A DNA stretch of 11,692 bases from WJJR01 sp964440935 (lineage in GTDB: Bacteria > Zixibacteria > MSB-5A5 > WJJR01). Below the pieces are notes generated by a model. The model did not search any database. It was not told where the DNA came from and saw nothing but the letters and a program-made list of their open reading frames with translations. Shown here piece by piece: positions 7,385 to 11,692 of this stretch. Where the stretch lies: positions 1-11,692 of the forward strand of contig CAYTTY010000073.1 in the NCBI GenBank assembly GCA_964440935.1. Reading direction: 5' to 3'. Position 1 is the first letter of the stretch; the number at the start of each line of letters is the position of its first letter. The position numbers and the translations under genes were made by a program.

Positions 7385-8755
7385 TTACCCGTACAGCGAC
7401 TTTCGTTCCGTCACATCTTCATCCGACTTCGGGTCGCTTGGCGTGGGCTCATCGGGCTGGATGCTGCGCGGTGTTTGCTCGACCTGTTTCAGTGATTTGA
7501 TATCGGATTGGGCGGTGGCGCCCAGTTCGCGGAACCGTCGCGTTGAAACGAGAACTCGGGCTTCAAATGTACCGGCGGAATCATTGAATGCACTCACGGC
7601 ACTTTCCAGTGCTTTGCCGACGCGATTGAAATTCTCCGCGAAGCGATTGATGCGATCGTAGAGTTCGGCACCCAGGCGGCTTACCTGTGCCGCGTTTTCA
7701 GCCATTTGTTCCTGGCGCCAGCCTAAGGCGACGGTGCGCAACAACGCGATGAATGTTGTCGGCGACGAGAGAATGACGTTGTTGTTGAGGCCATCTTCAA
7801 TCAATGAATGATCGACTTCGACGGCGGCCGAGAAAAATGATTCGGCGGGGATGAACATGACCACGAAATCGGGTGTCTGGTCAAACTGGCTCCAGTACGA
7901 TTTGGTGCCGAGTTGTTTCATGTGTTCGCGGACATGCGAGGCGTGACGGGTGAGATTGCGTTTGCGCTCGGCTTCGTCGGTGGCTTCGAGCATGTCGAGG
8001 TAGGCCGTCAGGGAGACTTTGGCATCGACAACGATATTGCGGCCGCCGGGGAGGCAGATCGTCATATCGGGACGAAGCCGTCCCGAGTCGACCGCTTCCT
8101 GTTCGACGAAATCACAGTGTTCGGCCATGCCGGCCAGTTCGGCCGCCCGACGCAAGGTGAACTCGCCCCACCGTCCGCGCACCTGTGGCGCACGCAACGC
8201 CTTGACCAGTTCGCCGGTTTCCCGCTGCAGTGATTCGGCGGTCGATTTGACGAATTTCAGGTGCTGGTCGACACTGCCGTAGTCTTTCTGGATCGACTCA
8301 CTGAGCCGCTGCACCTGTTCATCGTATTTTTTCAGTGATTCGTTGATCGGTTTGAGCAGAGAATCGATGGCTTCCTGGCGCTTGGAAAAATCGCCCTTGG
8401 CATCGGTGACCATCTCGCCGATTTGGGATTTGGCCAGTTGCAGGAAGTCGTTTTTGCTTTGGGTGAGCGCTTCCTTCGATAGTGAGGAGAATGCACCCTC
8501 AAGAACCTTTTTGCTCTCCTCGGCGAACTGCTTCATTTCGGCAAGGTTCTTTTCGGCCTCCTGCATGCGCGATTTCAAGCCGGCGTGCTCGACGCGTTCG
8601 GTGTCGTAGAGCTCGCGCAGGCGGATAATTTCTCTGTCTTTCTCTTCGATCTGCTGACGGACAATGCCGAGGCTCTCGCGCGCCTGCGCCCGCCCGAGCA
8701 GCCAGGCTGCCACACCGCCAACCACCAGGCCTATGAGGAGAGTGATCCATTCCAT
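7385..8755 (-). CDS. rmuC: DNA recombination protein RmuC
   Basis: RmuC proteins carry a predicted nuclease-like fold and in E. coli limit inversions at short inverted repeats; the biochemical activity is poorly defined. From the ATG at 8755 the product has 456 residues. Residues 3-21 are a hydrophobic anchor (ITLLIGLVVGGVAAWLLG). Residues 25-180 are heptad-rich coiled coil with many Glu, Lys and Gln. The RmuC domain shows RGRWGE (193-198), the VVDAKV segment (242-247), PDFVVMFIPAE (295-305) and SPTTFIALLR (331-340). A Pro/Asp-rich tail closes the protein. The frame is open to a TTG at 8815, but that would put 20 unrelated residues before the membrane anchor, so I prefer the ATG although no clear SD precedes it. 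It appears to be a single-gene unit behind a terminator. Confidence 0.94.
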   Translation of the reverse strand: MEWITLLIGLVVGGVAAWLLGRAQARESLGIVRQQIEEKDREIIRLRELYDTERVEHAGLKSRMQEAEKNLAEMKQFAEESKKVLEGAFSSLSKEALTQSKNDFLQLAKSQIGEMVTDAKGDFSKRQEAIDSLLKPINESLKKYDEQVQRLSESIQKDYGSVDQHLKFVKSTAESLQRETGELVKALRAPQVRGRWGEFTLRRAAELAGMAEHCDFVEQEAVDSGRLRPDMTICLPGGRNIVVDAKVSLTAYLDMLEATDEAERKRNLTRHASHVREHMKQLGTKSYWSQFDQTPDFVVMFIPAESFFSAAVEVDHSLIEDGLNNNVILSSPTTFIALLRTVALGWRQEQMAENAAQVSRLGAELYDRINRFAENFNRVGKALESAVSAFNDSAGTFEARVLVSTRRFRELGATAQSDIKSLKQVEQTPRSIQPDEPTPSDPKSDEDVTERKSLYG

Positions 8756-8820
8756 GATGGGGGCAAGGTGAGGGGTGATCCGGGGTGTGTCAATCAGTTC
8801 TGTGGAGTGGGCCAATAGTA

Positions 8821-8848
8821 CTCATAGGACGAATAGGATTTATGTGAA
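8821..8848 (-). promoter_or_regulatory. Possible sigma70-type promoter for rmuC
   Basis: Read on the minus strand, TTCACA (8848-8843) and TATGAG (8826-8821) are separated by 16 nt. They match TTGACA at 5 of 6 positions and TATAAT at 4 of 6. This would give a leader of roughly 60 nt before the rmuC ATG at 8755 and sits directly after the presumed terminator of the transketolase-like gene. It is a pattern match only. Confidence 0.25.
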
Positions 8849-8851
8849 GAA

Positions 8852-8873
8852 CCCGGCCCCTCGAAGGACCGGG
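8852..8873 (-). terminator. Rho-independent terminator candidate for the transketolase-like gene
   Basis: In minus-strand RNA, CCCGG and CCGGG arms form a 5-bp GC stem that continues inward past two mismatches to a CCTTCGAGG-like tip. The tail that follows reads TTCTTCAC, moderately U-rich. It lies 30 nt past the TAA of the transketolase-like gene and upstream of rmuC, which is where a terminator is expected. Confidence 0.5.
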
Positions 8874-8903
8874 CTCTCCTTGGTACAGTGCCGTGGCAAG
8901 GCG

Positions 8904-11294
8904 TTACTGCGTCTTTTCGATTTGTTCGGCGAAGGCCTTGATCGCCGTCCACTGCCCGTCGCCGTGGATGCCGGCCTCTTCGAGGACCTTGGCCGCGTTA
9001 CCGCTGCCGAGGAAGTGGCCGTGGCGGAATGAATGGAGCGTGGCCTTGATGCCCTCGCGGGAACGCACCCAGCGGTACATCGTCGGGAGCGTGAAGTCGG
9101 TGATGCCCATCGAGGTCAGACGGTCGGCCGACGGGAAGATTGTCTCGCGCTGCTGCTCATCGAGCAGATTGAACAACTCGGCCGACGAGATATAGTAGAC
9201 ATTCATATTGTAACCGGCGTCATCGAGACGCGGCAGGACTTCGTTGACGAAAATTGTCGCGACACCGTTGCCCTGTAATACGATCGTGCCGTTCTGCTGC
9301 TTTGCATTCGGATCGGCTTTGCGAATCGCGTAGACGCCGTTGCAGGTTTCCATAATCGACGGGAGCTTCATCGCGTCCCAGTCGACGAGTGTGTCGGCCG
9401 GACGGGTGACGAACGGCGCGAGCACCGCGGGACGTTGCCGTAGCCCGGCCACCACCAGCGGCCACATCTCGCGTGCATCCCATGGGGTCAGTGTGATCAG
9501 CACTTTGCCGGGGAAACACTCTTGCAATAATTGCAGCGGCTGCGGGTCGGCGTGCGTGGGACCATCTTCACCGGTCTTGGCGCCGGCGTGCGCGTTGACC
9601 ATGATCCAGGTGTTGTATGGCTCGCCGGTGGCTTCTTCGCGCGACTGCTGGCCGATGCCATGCAAGCGTGCGGCGATGTGTTCGAGCGCAGCGATAAACG
9701 CGCCGTACGATGACGAGACTCCAACATGTTCACCGAAGCTCGACAGCCCCGCCATGAAGCCGCCCATGTTGTCTTCGCAGATCCCGCCCAGAGCGATCAG
9801 GCGGGAGTCGGGATTCGTCTTGGCATTATAGAACCCATCCGGGAATCCCTTGCCGACTGAAGAGATGCTGGTCGATCCCGAGAGATCGGCGGCGGTCGCC
9901 ATAAAGGCGCCGCCGGTGCGACGATTCAGTTCACCGAGCGAATCGCCCAAGGCGGCACGCAGTGTGATCGAGTCGCCGCCGTTGAGCTGCAGTTTCTCCG
10001 GCGGGTCGCCGGGCTGCACTTTGCTGGTGTCGAAGAGAACGTTGATATCGGGAGCTTTGGCGTGACGCTGACGTTTGCGGGTGTTGAGAGACGTTTGAGC
10101 ATGAGCTAAGTGCTCACCGACGAATTCGGCCATCTCGCGATTGTTTTCGCACACATTGCGAATGACCATCAGCGTATCGTAGAAGTACTGCTCGACAGCG
10201 ACCGGCGTGACATCACCTTCGAAGCGCGGACACTTGGTGTCGAACGTCTCTTCGAATTCCTTCAGCGCTTCGTAATAACCGTCCGATGCAAACTTGTGCC
10301 CGGCCCCATGCGAGGTGCGTCCTTCGATGCCGTATTTCCAGCCCTTGGTCGTACGGTAGACAACCGCGGTCGGCTGGCCGTTGTTGACCGCCATTGCCGC
10401 GCGTTGTGCGGCAAGCACCTGACGGAAATCTTTGCCGTCTTCGACATTGATCGTGTTCCAATCGTGGAACAGGGTGAGTTCGCCGGGGCTCCACTGGACA
10501 TATTCGCCGGGGCCGTCATCGTCGACGCAGACATGATTCGAATCGATCGACGCCTGGTTGAAATCGACATGCAGAACAATGTTCGAGATATTGTTGGTAG
10601 CGGCTGACGCCAACGCTTCGTGGACACGACCCGGTGTCATGCCGCCCTCGCCTTCGATGACATGCATGTGTGGTGGATCATCGCGGTAGATATCAAACGC
10701 GGCCGCAGCGACACCGAATGCCGTCGGCACACCGACACCGCTGGCGCCGGTGGCGTGCTTAATGAACGGTGTCATGCAGGTCGGGTGACCGTCGAGCGCC
10801 TTCGCATGGTATTTCTTGAAGAGCGGTGTTTCGGTCGTCGGATTGCGACGGAACCCGAGGAGGTCTTCAAGCCGGAGTTGACGCTTCTCGTCGGCCAACA
10901 GTTTGGAGTTGCCGATTCGCACCAGTTCATTGCGCAGCGCCCAGAGCGCGTAGAGGCCCATCGCCTTGTGCCCGGCGGCATACGAGATCATGTCATTGTC
11001 GGGCCGGTCAGGCTGGCTGAAATCGTAGACCATCGTCTGGAACAGCAGCGCCTCGGCGATCCGTCCGGAGGAGATGCTGCCACCCGGATGGCCGGATGTC
11101 GGAACGTTGTTGTACAGGATCGCGCAGAGGGTGCGGTAGATCACGTCAATCTTCTCCCAAGTCGACAAGGTGTACTCCTCGGCGACCAGGTTGAGGACGT
11201 CGGATGACGCGGAGATGTCGAAGTACTGCGCCCGCCGTGGCGCGTGTCGCGGGGTCGTGGGCATCACTTTGAATTCGGCAACTGTGTCCGGCAT
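8904..11294 (-). CDS. Divergent long transketolase-family enzyme
   Basis: A 796-residue thiamine diphosphate enzyme of transketolase type, presumably moving two-carbon ketol units between sugar phosphates. The ATG at 11294 has AAGGAG 6 nt upstream. By my alignment to E. coli TktA from memory, the substrate and cofactor histidines are kept: His69 (SGHPGGS), His109 (AGHK), His170 (DGHP), His329 (TSHGAGH), His569 and His581 (GEDGPTH). Glu507 (GICEDNMGG) fits the catalytic Glu, and Arg631 (VTRP) fits a phosphate-binding Arg. The thiamine motif runs from GEGG (215-218) to Asn246 (VDFNQ), with Glu216 where Asp is normal. Usual transketolases have about 660 residues; the extra length lies in the N-terminus, around 253-290, and in a 370-440 linker. 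Phosphoketolase (similar length) is unlikely because its motifs are missing. Substrate unproven; it appears to be transcribed alone. Confidence 0.85.
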   Translation of the reverse strand: MPDTVAEFKVMPTTPRHAPRRAQYFDISASSDVLNLVAEEYTLSTWEKIDVIYRTLCAILYNNVPTSGHPGGSISSGRIAEALLFQTMVYDFSQPDRPDNDMISYAAGHKAMGLYALWALRNELVRIGNSKLLADEKRQLRLEDLLGFRRNPTTETPLFKKYHAKALDGHPTCMTPFIKHATGASGVGVPTAFGVAAAAFDIYRDDPPHMHVIEGEGGMTPGRVHEALASAATNNISNIVLHVDFNQASIDSNHVCVDDDGPGEYVQWSPGELTLFHDWNTINVEDGKDFRQVLAAQRAAMAVNNGQPTAVVYRTTKGWKYGIEGRTSHGAGHKFASDGYYEALKEFEETFDTKCPRFEGDVTPVAVEQYFYDTLMVIRNVCENNREMAEFVGEHLAHAQTSLNTRKRQRHAKAPDINVLFDTSKVQPGDPPEKLQLNGGDSITLRAALGDSLGELNRRTGGAFMATAADLSGSTSISSVGKGFPDGFYNAKTNPDSRLIALGGICEDNMGGFMAGLSSFGEHVGVSSSYGAFIAALEHIAARLHGIGQQSREEATGEPYNTWIMVNAHAGAKTGEDGPTHADPQPLQLLQECFPGKVLITLTPWDAREMWPLVVAGLRQRPAVLAPFVTRPADTLVDWDAMKLPSIMETCNGVYAIRKADPNAKQQNGTIVLQGNGVATIFVNEVLPRLDDAGYNMNVYYISSAELFNLLDEQQRETIFPSADRLTSMGITDFTLPTMYRWVRSREGIKATLHSFRHGHFLGSGNAAKVLEEAGIHGDGQWTAIKAFAEQIEKTQ

Positions 11295-11300
11295 CGTTGG

Positions 11301-11306
11301 CTCCTT
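11301..11306 (-). promoter_or_regulatory. Strong ribosome binding site of the transketolase-like gene
   Basis: AAGGAG on the minus strand, with a 6-nt spacer (CCAACG) to the ATG at 11294. This is the clearest SD in the window and fixes the start at the first Met rather than at Met11. Confidence 0.7.
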
Positions 11307-11312
11307 CTATAA

Positions 11313-11330
11313 CGCCGTTCGGTGACGGCG
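11313..11330 (-). promoter_or_regulatory. Leader hairpin just upstream of the SD
   Basis: A perfect 6-bp stem, CGCCGT and ACGGCG, with a 6-nt loop. In the minus-strand transcript it ends 6 nt before the AAGGAG. It could affect mRNA stability or ribosome access; no riboswitch family was recognised. The wider 11295-11641 region contains no gene I can support. Confidence 0.3.
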
Positions 11331-11458
11331 ACAGATAACGGATAAGAGTCGTGTCGATGGTCTGCCACACGAAGCCGTCCCCCTGGCGGCTCCGCACGGC
11401 ATTCCCACTGAAAGGGTACGGTTTCGCAGTCGGGACAACCAGCGGGAGCTGAGGGGAA

Positions 11459-11476
11459 TTGACACGAGATTGTCAA
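11459..11476. promoter_or_regulatory. Operator-like inverted repeat TTGACA-N6-TGTCAA
   Basis: Perfect 6-bp inverted arms with a 6-nt centre (CGAGAT), 165 bp upstream of the transketolase-like start. The spacing suits a dimeric helix-turn-helix regulator. Each arm also equals a sigma70 -35 hexamer, but no -10 lies at the right distance on either strand, so I read it as a possible operator rather than a promoter. Confidence 0.3.
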
Positions 11477-11539
11477 AAATGGGGGTGGGTTGCCGGGGCT
11501 CTTGAATAGTCAGCGGGGTCTTTGGGTGCGATAAATGTG

Positions 11540-11567
11540 AGTATATATCGGTTGTATCCGTTTGCAG
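11540..11567 (-). promoter_or_regulatory. Weak candidate promoter for the transketolase-like gene
   Basis: On the minus strand TATACT (11545-11540) is a 5-of-6 match to a -10 box within an AT-rich island (GATATATACT). A poor -35 (CTGCAA) lies 16 nt upstream. This would give a leader of about 240 nt that passes through the TTGACA-N6-TGTCAA repeat. Supported only by sequence resemblance. Confidence 0.22.
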
Positions 11568-11612
11568 GAGTTTGGTGCTTTCACCCTGACGAGGGCGACA
11601 GGGGCACCCGGC

Positions 11613-11630
11613 AGCCCGCTTCAGCGGGCT
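11613..11630. repeat. Perfect stem-loop next to the intron edge (terminator or REP-like)
   Basis: AGCCCGCT and AGCGGGCT are perfect complements separated by TC, giving an 8-bp GC-rich stem (in practice a 7-bp stem with a 4-nt loop). On the plus strand it is followed by TTTG. Group IIC introns typically insert just downstream of terminator-like hairpins, and the putative intron start lies 11 nt to the right, so this hairpin may be part of the target site. Confidence 0.6.
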
Positions 11631-11641
11631 TTGTGCGTCCT

Positions 11642-11692
11642 GTGCGCCCGGCATGGGCACTGACTTGGAGGTGTAAGTCCTCCGGGGAGCAG
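11642..11692 (+). mobile_element. 5' end of a group II intron (probably class IIC), cut by the window edge
   Basis: The sequence opens with GTGCG, the bacterial group II intron 5' consensus (GUGYG), and continues CCCGGCATGGGCAC. This folds as GCCC/GGGC around GGCAT, the first hairpin of domain I. It then reads GGAGGTGTAAGTCCTCC, matching the G-rich, TGAAAGTCC-like, C-rich element that follows in many bacterial introns. I recall the Oceanobacillus iheyensis IIC intron starting almost identically. A terminator-like hairpin 11 nt upstream on the same strand fits the IIC insertion preference. The maturase ORF, domains V and VI and the 3' junction would lie to the right and are not visible, so completeness and activity are unknown. 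Confidence 0.72.

Noticed and set aside
7263..7661. 132-codon plus-strand frame over the rmuC 3' end
   Set aside because: Mostly antisense to rmuC, no RBS, and the non-overlapping part has no recognisable protein signal.
10110..11207. Plus-strand open frames of 165 and 195 codons opposite the transketolase-like gene
   Set aside because: Antisense shadows of a well-supported gene in GC-rich DNA, with no SD and no recognisable domain.
8904..11294. Phosphoketolase as identity of the long thiamine enzyme
   Set aside because: The length is similar, but SGHPGGS, TSHGAGH and GEDGPTH are transketolase motifs and the phosphoketolase N-terminal signatures are absent.
11307..11660. 117-codon minus-strand frame upstream of the transketolase-like gene
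   Set aside because: Low-complexity Arg/Pro/Ser composition, no SD or family resemblance, and it runs through the hairpin and the putative intron boundary.

Overview
The window (about 57% G+C by eye, not counted) looks like bacterial chromosome from an uncultured FCB-type lineage. Zixibacteria or a neighbouring phylum is my best guess. The reasons are a DUF5683 protein of the kind common in Bacteroidota relatives, a TPR lipoprotein beginning C-x-YFNTFYHA, and mixed use of Shine-Dalgarno (SD) starts. This placement is inference, because no rRNA or other marker gene is present.

Layout. Bases 6348 down to 109 (minus strand) hold a tight five-gene run in transcription order: Sir2-family NAD-dependent deacylase, PflX-like radical SAM protein, 901-residue TPR lipoprotein with a TonB-like C-terminus, pyrK and pyrD. 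Gaps are 10 nt, a 4-nt ATGA overlap, 9 nt and 6 nt, so these are almost certainly co-transcribed and partly translationally coupled. PyrK and PyrD form the NAD-linked (class 1B) dihydroorotate dehydrogenase of pyrimidine synthesis. The sirtuin also uses NAD, but no functional link between the two halves of the operon is shown. A single plus-strand gene (6439-7092) diverges from the operon and encodes a secreted or membrane DUF5683 protein. It is followed by a 292-bp spacer with a strong hairpin.

On the minus strand beyond that lie rmuC (8755-7385) and a long, divergent transketolase-family gene (11294-8904). A likely terminator separates them. The transketolase-like protein keeps nearly all catalytic histidines and the catalytic glutamate but is about 130 residues longer than usual, and it has Glu in place of the metal-binding Asp of the thiamine motif. 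Its upstream region (11295-11692) contains an operator-like inverted repeat, a leader hairpin next to the SD, a perfect 8-bp stem-loop and, at the very end of the window, what looks like the 5' end of a group II (probably IIC) intron on the plus strand. That intron runs off the window.

No tRNA, rRNA, CRISPR array, defence island or complete transposon was seen. Most of the window is housekeeping. The points worth following are the intron edge, the unusual transketolase and the lipoprotein-TonB fusion.
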